DNA of 64,000 nucleotides from Shewanella sp. 1CM18E (lineage in GTDB: Bacteria; Pseudomonadota; Gammaproteobacteria; Enterobacterales; Shewanellaceae). Below are positions 9,245 through 18,140 of this stretch, piece by piece. The stretch spans positions 149,182 through 213,181 of the forward strand of contig NZ_JALNTW010000004.1 of the NCBI RefSeq assembly GCF_023161665.1. Reading direction: 5' to 3'. Each line of letters opens with the position of its first letter. The stretch's first letter is position 1. A program made the translations under genes and the position numbers. Under the pieces are notes generated by a model that had not been told where the DNA came from, made no database searches, and saw only the letters and a list, made by a program, of their open reading frames with translations.

Positions 9245-11491
9245 TTAAAAGCGGTATTGATAACCCACTTGAAATTGTTGTGGCTTGCTTGGTCTTGCCC
9301 CGTATGGGCGGCGACTGACAATTTCTTGGGTATCAAACAGATTATCCGCTTTAACGTACACAAGGCCGTATTGGTTAAAGTTATAACTTGCTGACATATC
9401 AACAACAGTAAGCGCTTCGGTTGTACTGCCTGAAAGCACCACACCTTCACCAGAAGCTTCTTTCATCTCACCAATGTAACGCACTATCATGTTAACGTCC
9501 CACTGATCACTCACTAGACCAAGATTGACTGCTAGTTGATTCTCCGGCAAGTAAGGCAGCTCGTCACCTGCAGTGACATCACCCCACATATCAAAACCTG
9601 ACTCAAAGCTAGTTTTAAACTCTGACTGAGTATAGGTATAAGACAATGACATAGGCAGATCGATATCGTCGGTTAAGCTAATGCTATAACCAGAGGTGAG
9701 CTCAAGGCCTAAGATATCAACTTCACCACCGTTAAACTCTGTGTCGTCATCGCTACCACAGCTTGAGAATTGGCAGCCTTCTTTAAGATTACTGATGTCG
9801 TTAAAGAAACCGATAAGTTCTAAGTTAAAGTTACCATCGTTATAACGGCCACCTAACTCGTAGTTAATGCTGCTCTCAACTTCAAGACTTGGATCTTGCT
9901 TAGGGCTGGTTGGCAAAAAGCCTTCATGCACACCAAACAACAAACCGGCATTATCCGATAAGGTGTAAAACGCACTAAAGCTTGGTAACCAAACACGCGT
10001 CGTTTTATTTAGGTAGTTGAGTTCTTCACCGGGCGCGCGGTTTTGATAGTGAGCGTCAATGAATTCACCACGAACACCCGCTGTAATATCTAGCGCACTA
10101 ATGCTGATAGTGTCTTGTAGATATACCGACCAAGCATCGGTTTTTTCACGATCCGTTGTTGATGCTTTAGTCTCACTGCCATCACTAACAAGATTCGCTT
10201 GCTGCATTAAGTAAACATCAGTGGTGTGATTACGCTCAATTTGGTCTTGATGAAAACGTACACCCGTTGCGAACTGATGTTCTAGACCAAATAGTTCCAA
10301 CTGCAAGTTCAGATCAGACTGAATACCTTGCGAGTAATAGGTTCGGTCGTTATTACCTAAAATCAGCTTTTGCGCCTCAGTGACTGAGTCTTGGCTACCT
10401 GTCAGGATATTGTAAAAGGCGCGAGTATCCTCGTTTTTATCTGGGTTAGCTAAGATCTCTTGTAAACTTTCATAAGTATTATCAAACTGCTTGAAGCCGT
10501 TAATTTTGTACCAAGCGCGGTCAAAGTCATTACGATATACACGGGTGGTTACATCAAAATTATCACCAGTAATAAAGTGATTGAACTGCACCTGAGTATG
10601 CTCCCAATCCATGTTATCCAGTTGGCTAGCAACATAGCGACGGTTTGGATTAGCGGCAAAATCATCATCGGTAAGACCTAAATAGGTTTCATCAGAGGTT
10701 TCATCGGCATAAGCTAGCTTTAGCTCGAATACTTGATCAAACGCATCACCCGCTAAGTCATAACGCAGCTTAGCCATAATATCGTTTTTCTCAAAACCAG
10801 TATTACCGCCACCATCTAACTCTTTAAAACCATCGGCACGCATATGCACGCCTTCAATTAAAAAGCCAAAGTTGTCGATAGTATTACCGTAATAGCCGTG
10901 AGCTTTTGCAAAGCCATCACTACCAGCAGAGACATCGATTAAGCCTTCACTGCTTTGTGGTACCGCGCGGGTTACCATGTTCAGCGAGCCTGCCACCGTA
11001 TTTGGGCCGTACTTAATCGCTGCAGGGCCTTTAAAGACTTCAATAGCGGTCATTTTTGAGGTCATTGGAAAATAATATGCAGAAGCTGCTGAATATGGCG
11101 CAGGACCAATGAGCACCCCATCTTCCATGATATTAATTTTTTTACTACGCTCAGGTGTTGCGCCGCGAAAACCGATGTTAGGGCGCAAGCCATAGCCATC
11201 CTCTTCACGAATATTCACCCCAGGTACGCTGTATAATACCCGGTTAATATCATCAAACTTAAACTGCTCAAGTTCTAGCTCATCAATCAAGGTCGCCGAG
11301 CCTGTTTGCTTGCTTAAACGTGCATCATGACCAATGATCTGCATCTTTTCGATATAACTGTCATTCACGCTGGTTTTATCGGAGTCTGCAGCGGTATTGC
11401 TGTCTTTATCAGCCGCTGACACTTGGCTCACTAACGCCAGTTGAATGGCAATAACAAGACTAAGTTTTTTCCCTATTGCAAGATTGTTCAT
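9245..11491 (-). CDS. TonB-dependent outer-membrane receptor (FecA-like)
   Basis: A 748-residue receptor. It has a signal peptide (cleavage probably after VSA near residue 27), a short TonB-box region, a plug domain (about 50-175; segments NIREEDGYGLRPNIGFRG and EVFKGPAAIKYGPN), and a 22-strand-type barrel ending in a terminal phenylalanine (QVGYQYRF). It should import a ferric chelate or other metal complex using TonB energy. Its ATG overlaps the stop of the imelysin-like gene by one base, so the two are coupled. The plug resembles ferric-citrate-type receptors, but the ligand cannot be read from sequence. The Fur-like site upstream of the first operon gene and the imelysin partner both point to iron. 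Confidence 0.9.
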   Translation of the reverse strand: MNNLAIGKKLSLVIAIQLALVSQVSAADKDSNTAADSDKTSVNDSYIEKMQIIGHDARLSKQTGSATLIDELELEQFKFDDINRVLYSVPGVNIREEDGYGLRPNIGFRGATPERSKKINIMEDGVLIGPAPYSAASAYYFPMTSKMTAIEVFKGPAAIKYGPNTVAGSLNMVTRAVPQSSEGLIDVSAGSDGFAKAHGYYGNTIDNFGFLIEGVHMRADGFKELDGGGNTGFEKNDIMAKLRYDLAGDAFDQVFELKLAYADETSDETYLGLTDDDFAANPNRRYVASQLDNMDWEHTQVQFNHFITGDNFDVTTRVYRNDFDRAWYKINGFKQFDNTYESLQEILANPDKNEDTRAFYNILTGSQDSVTEAQKLILGNNDRTYYSQGIQSDLNLQLELFGLEHQFATGVRFHQDQIERNHTTDVYLMQQANLVSDGSETKASTTDREKTDAWSVYLQDTISISALDITAGVRGEFIDAHYQNRAPGEELNYLNKTTRVWLPSFSAFYTLSDNAGLLFGVHEGFLPTSPKQDPSLEVESSINYELGGRYNDGNFNLELIGFFNDISNLKEGCQFSSCGSDDDTEFNGGEVDILGLELTSGYSISLTDDIDLPMSLSYTYTQSEFKTSFESGFDMWGDVTAGDELPYLPENQLAVNLGLVSDQWDVNMIVRYIGEMKEASGEGVVLSGSTTEALTVVDMSASYNFNQYGLVYVKADNLFDTQEIVSRRPYGARPSKPQQFQVGYQYRF

Positions 11492-12729
11492 TAGTCGTTA
11501 TCTCCAGCTGAAGTTTGTGGCAGCTCTAGCGCAAGTGAATTAATAAACTCATTCTTAAGCTTATCGGTTACCGCTTTAACATCGTCATGGGTTGAAGCGA
11601 CTTGCTCTTCATCACTCACCAACGTGTCAGCTAAACTGGTTTGGTAACTGCGGCTATTGGCAAGCGCAGTGGCAATACGTTCACGCAGGGCTGTTGCTGT
11701 ATCGGCATCGTTTTCATCAATCAAATAGTCATCAAAGCCTAACCCTTCATTACCCGAAAACAGCGCGCTAAGGGCTTCAAGGTTACTGCTGATATTTTCA
11801 ATTGAATGGTTTGCTAGTGGAGATTCAACATCTTCCGGACAAACACTGCTGCCACAAATGTTGGCAAATTTGCCTAATGGTACTGCCAACTTGCGATCTT
11901 TCGTCACGCTGTCGATATAAAACAGTGCATCAGAGAGTTTATTGACGGCTTCATGCACTGTAGCAAAGCTACTACCCGCCTCACCCGCTTGCTTTAAGCT
12001 AGCGCCATAGCCGTTATCACCACTCCACTCGATAAGTAACTGCTGAGCGTTATTATTAATATCTTTTGCAGCTTCAACTGCAAACTCACAGCGGGCGACT
12101 CGACGGTCATCGTCAGTGCGATTATCCCAGCCAGCAGGCGTTGAGTTACCAGTACAGCTATGCTCAAAGCTTGGGTTAAATAGCAAATATTCAAGCGCCA
12201 CCATGCCTTTACGTGCAGGTGTGCGAGAAGCTATGTCGTAGGGCGTGCCGTTAATGTCATTGTTTTCAAATGAGACAACATCAAGATCGACACCACAACG
12301 ACTGGTTACCGGCCAAGAATAGATTTTATTGCGCAGTGCGCCATCATCGAATGTTAGCGGGCCAAGCTGCATCATTTCAGCTTGTTGCCATACCGACATA
12401 GTATTGCGCCAACTTTGCTGCGCTGTGGCTGAAGTTTGGGTTAACTCGGTATTATCGCTTGGGTCTTGCTCGAAAGCTTTTGCTACTGAGCAATAAGCGC
12501 TAATGTCGCTGATTTGCTGATTACTGACGCTAACGAATTGCTCAAAAGTAGGAGTGATGACACCGTCAACTAGGTTAACAATAAGTGCTTTTTGGTCAAA
12601 ATCTGAAGTGGTATTGTCTTGATTGCCGTAGTCTGCACCGGCGTCACTGCTAGTGCTTTCATTACAGCCGCTAAGTAATATGCCCATTAAGGCAACACTT
12701 AACACTGAATAGCGGGGATGGCTTGTCAT
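11491..12729 (-). CDS. Imelysin-like (peptidase M75 / IrpA-type) lipoprotein
   Basis: A 412-residue lipoprotein with lipobox LLSGC (Cys22), so it is probably outer-membrane anchored and periplasmic or surface exposed. The body is helical and matches the imelysin family, in which proteins such as IrpA, ICMP and EfeO act in iron acquisition. The usual GxHxxE motif appears here as GMVALEYLLF, so the histidine is replaced by valine while the glutamate is kept. Metal binding may therefore be altered. Several cysteines (CGVD, CTGN, CEF, CGSSVC) suggest disulfides. The ATG has AAGGG six bases upstream. It sits between a DUF4856 gene and the TonB receptor, with which it overlaps. Confidence 0.85.
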   Translation of the reverse strand: MTSHPRYSVLSVALMGILLSGCNESTSSDAGADYGNQDNTTSDFDQKALIVNLVDGVITPTFEQFVSVSNQQISDISAYCSVAKAFEQDPSDNTELTQTSATAQQSWRNTMSVWQQAEMMQLGPLTFDDGALRNKIYSWPVTSRCGVDLDVVSFENNDINGTPYDIASRTPARKGMVALEYLLFNPSFEHSCTGNSTPAGWDNRTDDDRRVARCEFAVEAAKDINNNAQQLLIEWSGDNGYGASLKQAGEAGSSFATVHEAVNKLSDALFYIDSVTKDRKLAVPLGKFANICGSSVCPEDVESPLANHSIENISSNLEALSALFSGNEGLGFDDYLIDENDADTATALRERIATALANSRSYQTSLADTLVSDEEQVASTHDDVKAVTDKLKNEFINSLALELPQTSAGDND

Positions 12730-12769
12730 AGTTTTCCCTTAGTACTTTAGAAAGTAATTAAATAAAAGT

Positions 12770-12811
12770 ACAAAAACAACAAAAGCTCGGCACCTTACGA
12801 TGCCAAGCTTT
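12770..12811 (-). terminator. Possible attenuator between DUF4856 and imelysin genes
   Basis: AAAGCT-GGCA pairs with TGCC-AGCTTT (12782-12811) with one mismatch per arm, and a U-rich run follows on the minus strand. It may partly end transcription after the DUF4856 gene, so that the first gene is expressed more than the downstream genes. Confidence 0.5.
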
Positions 12812-12844
12812 TTACCTTAAAAGGTGTTAATTAACGGTGGTGGA

Positions 12845-14605
12845 TTACCAGTTAGCAACATTGTCAGCGTCAAGCTCATAGCTTGCTTCCAAGATATCGC
12901 GCGCTTCGCTCAACTCTGCAATATAAGCATCCACATCACCAGTTAGCACAGGCTCTTCACCCATCAACTCGTGTAGTTTCACAAAGTCTGCATCAGTGAT
13001 ACCTGCGTATTCACTAAACTGCAGGCCCAGTGCAAAACCTTTCATTTCAGAGTAATGCTTAGCAAGATTTTCATAGTTGAAGTCTGCACTGTCACCACCA
13101 TCTGCAAGTGGCGCAAGATCAGCAGTTACGTCGTTAATGTAGTGCACAACTGTTGCAACAATTGCACGCTCCCAAGCATCAAGACCTGTCATAGCAAAGC
13201 CTTTAAGCTCTTCAAGTTGTGCATCAGTTAGTGCTTGTGGAACGTTATCGTTGATCAGCTTACGACCAGCAATAAAGGCCTCCATAGCTTGCTTGGTGTA
13301 ATCAGTTGCCGCAGCATTGTCAGCGGTACCTAAGTCACGCTTAGCAGCATTAACTGACTGGCCAAAGTTGTACTCACTACGTAGGTCAATTTTGCCGTCA
13401 GCGTCAGTGTCGTGCGAGCCATTCCAGTCACTACGACCATTACCGTCAGCAACCTTACCGGCGATTTCTACATCGCTGTATTCTAGGTAGTTAACTGCAG
13501 CGCCAAAGTAGCCAAAACCTTCATCGAACTGGTGTTCAAGGTTTGTATATGGCTTGCTTGCATCACCTTTAGCAGGTCCAGTGTTATCGGTTCTTAAACC
13601 CTTACCATCAGTATCTACACCAAAGTAATCATCAGATGATTGTGAGTACGCCACTGACATTAATAGGAACTTTTGAATTAACTGTGCTAAATCGACGCCA
13701 TTTTCATCAACGTAAACTTTAGCGATATCTTTACCAAGTACGTCTTTACGTACGCTACCGTTAATTTTATCAACAGCGTTATCTGCTAAACGATCAAACA
13801 AAGCTGCAACTAAATCTGTAGGTGTGGTAGAGCCCGTTGCTCCCCAACCGGCAAATGCGCCATTGTTCCAATCTTTATGCTGACCACCTGTATCGTTACC
13901 AGCAACTTTTTCTAAAATGCTCTTATAACCTGTGATATCTGATAACAGACCATCTTTTGAGTTATCGATGAAAGTGATAGCAATATCATCGTACTCAGTG
14001 TCTTTGTCTGGACGATAGAAGTAGTTAAGCTTTGCAAGAACGGCAGCTTTATCTGCTAAGTTACCAGCATCCACATCAGCTTCTAGCTGATTTTTGATGT
14101 AGTTATTCAGCTCTGCAATTAGTACATGACGACCTGTTTGCCCTGTATAAGCCACACTTGAATCACCATCAATAAGCTTGCTGTCAAAGGTGTAACGATC
14201 CATTACATCGTTGATAGTAATAGTCACTGTTTTAGTAAAGCTGGCATTGTTGTTGTCCGTTACAGTTAACTCTGCTTCAAGCTCTAGAGACTCCGCACCG
14301 TCTGCATCTAACACCAAGCCATCTGCAAGTTGCAGCGTATTGCCTTCAATAACAAACTGATCACCGGCAACGGTAAATGTATGTGTATCACCGCTATCAG
14401 CATCAACTGCAGATAGCGTACCTACAACTGCATTAGCAGTATTTTCGTCAACGGTAACATCAGACAAAACAACATCTGTTGGGGTGCTGTTTGCTGGTGC
14501 AGGCTCGGGAGTTGGAGATCCATCAGAATCAGAACCGCCACAAGCCGTTAATAGCCCCATAGAAAGTGCTATTGTCGTTGCCAAAATCGATTTTTTCAGT
14601 TGCAT
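12845..14605 (-). CDS. DUF4856 lipoprotein with N-terminal cadherin-like repeat
   Basis: A 586-residue lipoprotein with lipobox LLTAC (Cys22) followed by a Gly/Ser/Pro linker. Residues about 40-150 resemble one cadherin-like or VCBS repeat (DVVLSDVTVDEN and TVTDNNNASFTKTVTITIND), which typically binds calcium. The remainder matches DUF4856, starting near DRYTFDS. DUF4856 genes often sit next to imelysin and TonB receptor genes, as here, so a role in surface capture or handling of iron is likely, although the biochemical function is unknown. It is the first gene of the leftward operon, and a Fur-like palindrome lies 82-100 bases upstream of its ATG. Confidence 0.82.
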   Translation of the reverse strand: MQLKKSILATTIALSMGLLTACGGSDSDGSPTPEPAPANSTPTDVVLSDVTVDENTANAVVGTLSAVDADSGDTHTFTVAGDQFVIEGNTLQLADGLVLDADGAESLELEAELTVTDNNNASFTKTVTITINDVMDRYTFDSKLIDGDSSVAYTGQTGRHVLIAELNNYIKNQLEADVDAGNLADKAAVLAKLNYFYRPDKDTEYDDIAITFIDNSKDGLLSDITGYKSILEKVAGNDTGGQHKDWNNGAFAGWGATGSTTPTDLVAALFDRLADNAVDKINGSVRKDVLGKDIAKVYVDENGVDLAQLIQKFLLMSVAYSQSSDDYFGVDTDGKGLRTDNTGPAKGDASKPYTNLEHQFDEGFGYFGAAVNYLEYSDVEIAGKVADGNGRSDWNGSHDTDADGKIDLRSEYNFGQSVNAAKRDLGTADNAAATDYTKQAMEAFIAGRKLINDNVPQALTDAQLEELKGFAMTGLDAWERAIVATVVHYINDVTADLAPLADGGDSADFNYENLAKHYSEMKGFALGLQFSEYAGITDADFVKLHELMGEEPVLTGDVDAYIAELSEARDILEASYELDADNVANW

Positions 14606-14686
14606 ACAAATACCTTAATATTGCTAAAAGTTTAGCGACCAATGAATGTTAACAATTGTGATTTACATTTATGCTACACGAATACA

Positions 14687-14705
14687 AATGATAATACATC
14701 CCATT
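14687..14705 (-). promoter_or_regulatory. Candidate Fur box
   Basis: AATGATAAT, a perfect Fur half-site, is followed after one base by a weaker second half (CATCCCATT, five of nine matches to ATTATCATT). Its position upstream of the DUF4856-imelysin-TonB receptor operon fits iron repression. It is weaker than the perfect box at 56432. Confidence 0.5.
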
Positions 14706-15175
14706 TACATAATTGATATTGTGTTTCTCATAGGCGCTAATAGAACTGATGTAAAGATGCCGGATAGTTTGTAGGGATATAAATCGAAGATTGACCAAGT
14801 TTAACGGTCTCTTAATTAGTTAAACCGTAACTAAACCTCCTATTGATTGAAGATCTGCTAACTATGCGGCGGGGATTGGAACTCAAACACAATATTTCAA
14901 CTCGTCATAAAACTGAGTAAATAAACTGTAAATCAGTCGGTGCTCTATGCTTGGTTTCGCTAAAAGCGCATTCATTATTGGTTTATTGGGGCGAGTAAAC
15001 TTCAAGTCAAAGTTGATGAATTGACGCGGAAAAGCTGTCAAGTCTATGCGTCAAAATTTACATTAATGCTAACAACAATCTGTTTAAAAAAATCGCTATT
15101 ACCACCAACGCAAACAATGCTAAATTGACGTCAATATTGGTTTTTATCTATTTTTGTATAGAGAGTTGTCGATTT
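14706..15175. other. Intergenic region between divergent units
   Basis: This AT-rich region separates the leftward iron operon from the rightward lipoprotein gene. Apart from the Fur-like site beside it, I saw no convincing RNA, repeat or ORF. Confidence 0.4.
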
Positions 15176-15931
15176 ATGGATACTAAATTCAAAGTACTAG
15201 CTGTCAGTTTGTTATGTCTAAATATCAGTGGCTGTGAATATATCGACAATATCTTGCATCCAGATGATGACGATGATGAAGTTATCGTCGATGACCAGTT
15301 CAGAAGTGCCGCGCAACAGGTAGGCCTATCTGACGCCATTATTACTCGCTTGTGCACTGCCACAGACAAGATTAGTGTCAAATGTATAAGCCGATTAAAT
15401 GACGAAACCAACCAGCAAGAAGTGAGAGTTGAGTACGCGTACAATGATGTGCTGCACAAAAATGATTACGCCAAGAGCACGACAACATCAAGAGTCATCT
15501 TCAATCTGCCGGCAGATAGTGCAATCGCCAACTTCACTTTTGAAAACAGCCGCGATATTGAGTTCGATGAAGGTTATCAATACACCGCTGACGAACCTGC
15601 TAATTTTGCAGTAGCGACATTGGTCAACAATCAAAACGAGGCAATAGCTGAACTGACAAATAGCTCAGTGACAACTGAAGTGTCTGATTCAAAATTATCA
15701 AATATTTCAACGGCATCATTAACTAATACAGATTACCCACTGAGCGAGGCGCAAGACTTGGTTAATGCTGCCAGCTCCATCTTGTTTCCAGAGCTAATCC
15801 TCAATGTAACGAGCAGTTCTGTCACTATGCCGACTGATGCCTCATTTGAGATGTTTACTGCAGGTCACAGTGCAATTTTGTCTCATTACTCTGTTACCTT
15901 TTCAACGGCGATCGAGCAAAGTTGGTTCTAG
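15176..15931 (+). CDS. Orphan lipoprotein with acidic linker
   Basis: A 251-residue predicted lipoprotein with signal sequence and lipobox LNISGC (Cys20). An aspartate-rich tract (DDDDDE) follows about ten residues after the cysteine, then a mainly beta-rich domain. I chose the ATG at 15176 because it places the signal peptide correctly; an upstream in-frame TTG at 15125 would add 17 non-signal residues. I recognise no family. The acidic linker and Ser/Thr-rich body are common in surface lipoproteins of marine bacteria. It stands alone between the iron operon and the disrupted GNAT gene, in a patch that looks accessory. Confidence 0.6.
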   Translation: MDTKFKVLAVSLLCLNISGCEYIDNILHPDDDDDEVIVDDQFRSAAQQVGLSDAIITRLCTATDKISVKCISRLNDETNQQEVRVEYAYNDVLHKNDYAKSTTTSRVIFNLPADSAIANFTFENSRDIEFDEGYQYTADEPANFAVATLVNNQNEAIAELTNSSVTTEVSDSKLSNISTASLTNTDYPLSEAQDLVNAASSILFPELILNVTSSSVTMPTDASFEMFTAGHSAILSHYSVTFSTAIEQSWF

Positions 15932-16036
15932 CTAGGACTGCAATAGTAGACTTTTATCGTCCTAGACTAAGGGTTAAGGATTAGGTATTGGGTATTAGAG
16001 ATTGAGCGGCTAAATACTCGTTACTGGAGATATAAG

Positions 16037-16715
16037 ATGAAAATAACAGTCACCGATGATGACAACACCGCAAACGTTAATGCATTAATTGCTGGGGTGC
16101 GCCAGTTCAATGCAGATCATATGGGGCCAGAAACCTCTCAGCCACTTTCTGTAGTCGCCCATGACGCCAGTGGAAAGTTAATCGCTGGCGTTGCCGGATG
16201 CACCATCTATGACAACTTCTTGAGAATACCAATCAGTATAAGAAGTTGATCTACTCAGAGCATTTTTGGCAAACTAATTCAAGGCGAATAGCTGAAAGAA
16301 TGGTTGCTCCCTTTTGAAGTTATTCAACGCAGAAGTAGGCAGCCAAAAACGCTCCAGAATGGCGAGTTTTAGCGGCTCTGATACTGCGTTAACAAGCTTA
16401 AACGTAGAATAACTATGCTCTTCACTCGTTGCCTTGCCTCAGAACCGCTAAACTCTCGCTGAGCGATCAAATCTTTATACTGATTGGTATAATGTTTTGT
16501 GGGTCGATGAGCAACAAAGACGTTCTGGGATAGGTAAGAAACTAATGCAATATGCTGAGACTGAGGCTAAAAGTCGCGGCTGCATCATGGCGCAAGTCGA
16601 TACCTTGTCATTTCAAGCGCCGCTGTTTTACCAAAAACTCGGCTTTGAAATTATCGGTACTGTACCGGGAACAGATAAAAGTCCTGAGCGTTATTTTTTA
16701 TTGAAGAAGTATTAA
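16037..16715 (+). pseudogene. GNAT acetyltransferase, disrupted by a MITE-like insertion
   Basis: The N-terminal part (16037-16225) encodes the start of a small GNAT enzyme (MKITVTDD... GVAGCTIYDNFL). The C-terminal part (from about 16491) encodes VLWVDEQQRRSGIGKKL, which contains the acetyl-CoA-binding Q/RxxGxG/A motif, and continues to a normal end at LLKKY. A 265-bp inverted-repeat element separates them and brings in-frame stops. If 16226-16490 is removed exactly, the reading frame rejoins across FLR-NVLWVDE, so the gene was probably intact before insertion. The intact protein would have been about 137 residues, normal for this GNAT subgroup. The substrate is unknown. Confidence 0.85.
16226..16490. 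mobile_element. 265-bp MITE-like element inside the GNAT gene
   Basis: The ends are inverted repeats: ATACCAATCAGTATAA at 16226-16241 and TTATACTGATTGGTAT at 16475-16490. Imperfect pairing extends to about 26 bases. Inner segments also pair (GCGAGTTTTAGCGGCTCTGA against the complement of the stretch near 16437-16460), so the whole element can fold back on itself. It has no ORF of useful length. These are the properties of a non-autonomous miniature inverted-repeat transposable element. A target duplication is not obvious. Related end sequences occur at 31216, 48189 and 59327. Confidence 0.85.
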
Positions 16716-16896
16716 AAGGTTCTAGGGCCTGGGGTTTGGGGTTTGAGTTCTATGCGATATTTAAATCTCCCTTCAGTCAAAGCGCCACTCTGCTCACAAA
16801 TCACACATTTTGCGTTACCACTCTCATTTAGCTACTCGCCAAAAAACTGATTTAAGCGTAGACTTTGCGCCCTTTTAATTTTGGATCTTCGCTTCA

Positions 16897-18072
16897 ATGA
16901 AACAGCGCCTTGTCACTTGGGCTCCGGTATGGTTATTAGCACTTACCGCCTTTGTCTTTGTTTCTACTGAATTTGTGCCAGTGGGCATTTTAGCTGCTCT
17001 TGGGCAGAGCTTTAATATGAGCGCTGTGGCCGTTGGGCCAATGCTTACCGTTTATGCCGCCGTTGTTGCACTCGCTTCCCTGCCTGCAGTACTGCTATTT
17101 GCGCGCTTTGAACGTAAAAAGCTGTTACTTGGTTTAATGTCTGTGTTTATCATCAGCCATGGCATTTGTGTGTGGGCACCCAGCTACGACATTTTACTGT
17201 CAGGCCGTGTTGGTATTGCTTTAACTCATGCACTTTTCTGGGCGATCGCCCCAGCCCTTGTGGTGAGATTAGCACCTGAAGGCCAAGGGGCTAAAGCCTT
17301 AAGCATTTTTGCTACCGGTTGTGTACTGGCTTTGGTGTTAGGTATTCCCTTAGGTCGAGTCATAGGCCAATTAGTTGGCTGGCGTAGCATCTTTGGTTTA
17401 ATTGCCGTGCTAACGCTGATTATGATGCTACTGCTGTGGCGCGGACTACCAAACTTACCAGCAACTCATGGTGGTAGCTGGCGCAGTTTACCTGCACTAG
17501 CGCGCAACAAAGCCTTACTTTGGCTTTACGCATTAACTATGGTGCTGGTAACCGCTCACTACAGCGTTTACACCTATTTAGAACCCTTACTGCAAGAGCA
17601 TTTTGGTTATTCGGCCAATATTACCACCATGATTTTGTTGATTTTTGGTGCTGCTGGCCTAATTGGCAGTGCGCTATTTAGTCGCTATCAAGGCAAATAT
17701 GCTCAGCAATTGCTAATAATTGCCATTGTCATTTTAGGTAGCTGTATGGCGATTTTACCTTTTATTGCCAGCTACATTTGGTTGTTATTGCCACTGTGTA
17801 TTTTATGGGGTACCGGCATGATGCTAATGTGCTTATCACTGCAATCAAAAGGCTTAAAACTCGCTCCAGATGCCACCGATGTCGCCATGGCGATTTACTC
17901 AGGTCTCTTCAACGTGGGCATAGGTAGCGGCGCATTAATTGGCAGTATTATTGCGGCCAGATTTGGGGTGATTCAAAACAGTAATTGGGCAGCATTAATC
18001 GTTATTATTGCAATTATTCCGCTACTTTGTTTGCTCAAAGCGAGACGCGCAGAGCTTGTAAAAGCCCACTAA
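16897..18072 (+). CDS. MFS transporter, DHA1 family (sugar-efflux SotB-like)
   Basis: A 391-residue integral membrane protein with twelve predicted helices. The first helix motif FVSTEFVPVG is typical of the DHA1 subgroup that includes SotB, YdeA and arabinose-efflux permeases. Between helices 2 and 3 it carries the FARFERKKLLLG loop in place of the classic MFS motif A. It probably exports a sugar or small metabolite by proton antiport, but the substrate cannot be assigned. It is monocistronic, and a shared terminator separates it from the convergent GST gene. Confidence 0.85.
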   Translation: MKQRLVTWAPVWLLALTAFVFVSTEFVPVGILAALGQSFNMSAVAVGPMLTVYAAVVALASLPAVLLFARFERKKLLLGLMSVFIISHGICVWAPSYDILLSGRVGIALTHALFWAIAPALVVRLAPEGQGAKALSIFATGCVLALVLGIPLGRVIGQLVGWRSIFGLIAVLTLIMMLLLWRGLPNLPATHGGSWRSLPALARNKALLWLYALTMVLVTAHYSVYTYLEPLLQEHFGYSANITTMILLIFGAAGLIGSALFSRYQGKYAQQLLIIAIVILGSCMAILPFIASYIWLLLPLCILWGTGMMLMCLSLQSKGLKLAPDATDVAMAIYSGLFNVGIGSGALIGSIIAARFGVIQNSNWAALIVIIAIIPLLCLLKARRAELVKAH

Positions 18073-18099
18073 TAAACAACTCTTCAAATCCGAAAAATA

Positions 18100-18130
18100 A
18101 AGGCGATACTCATAAGAGCATCGCCTTTTT
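18100..18130. terminator. Bidirectional terminator between MFS and GST genes
   Basis: AAGGCGAT (18100-18107) pairs with ATCGCCTT (18120-18127). A T run follows on the plus strand and an AT-rich, T-containing run follows on the minus strand, serving both convergent genes. Confidence 0.85.
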
Positions 18131-18140
18131 GATAAAACCT

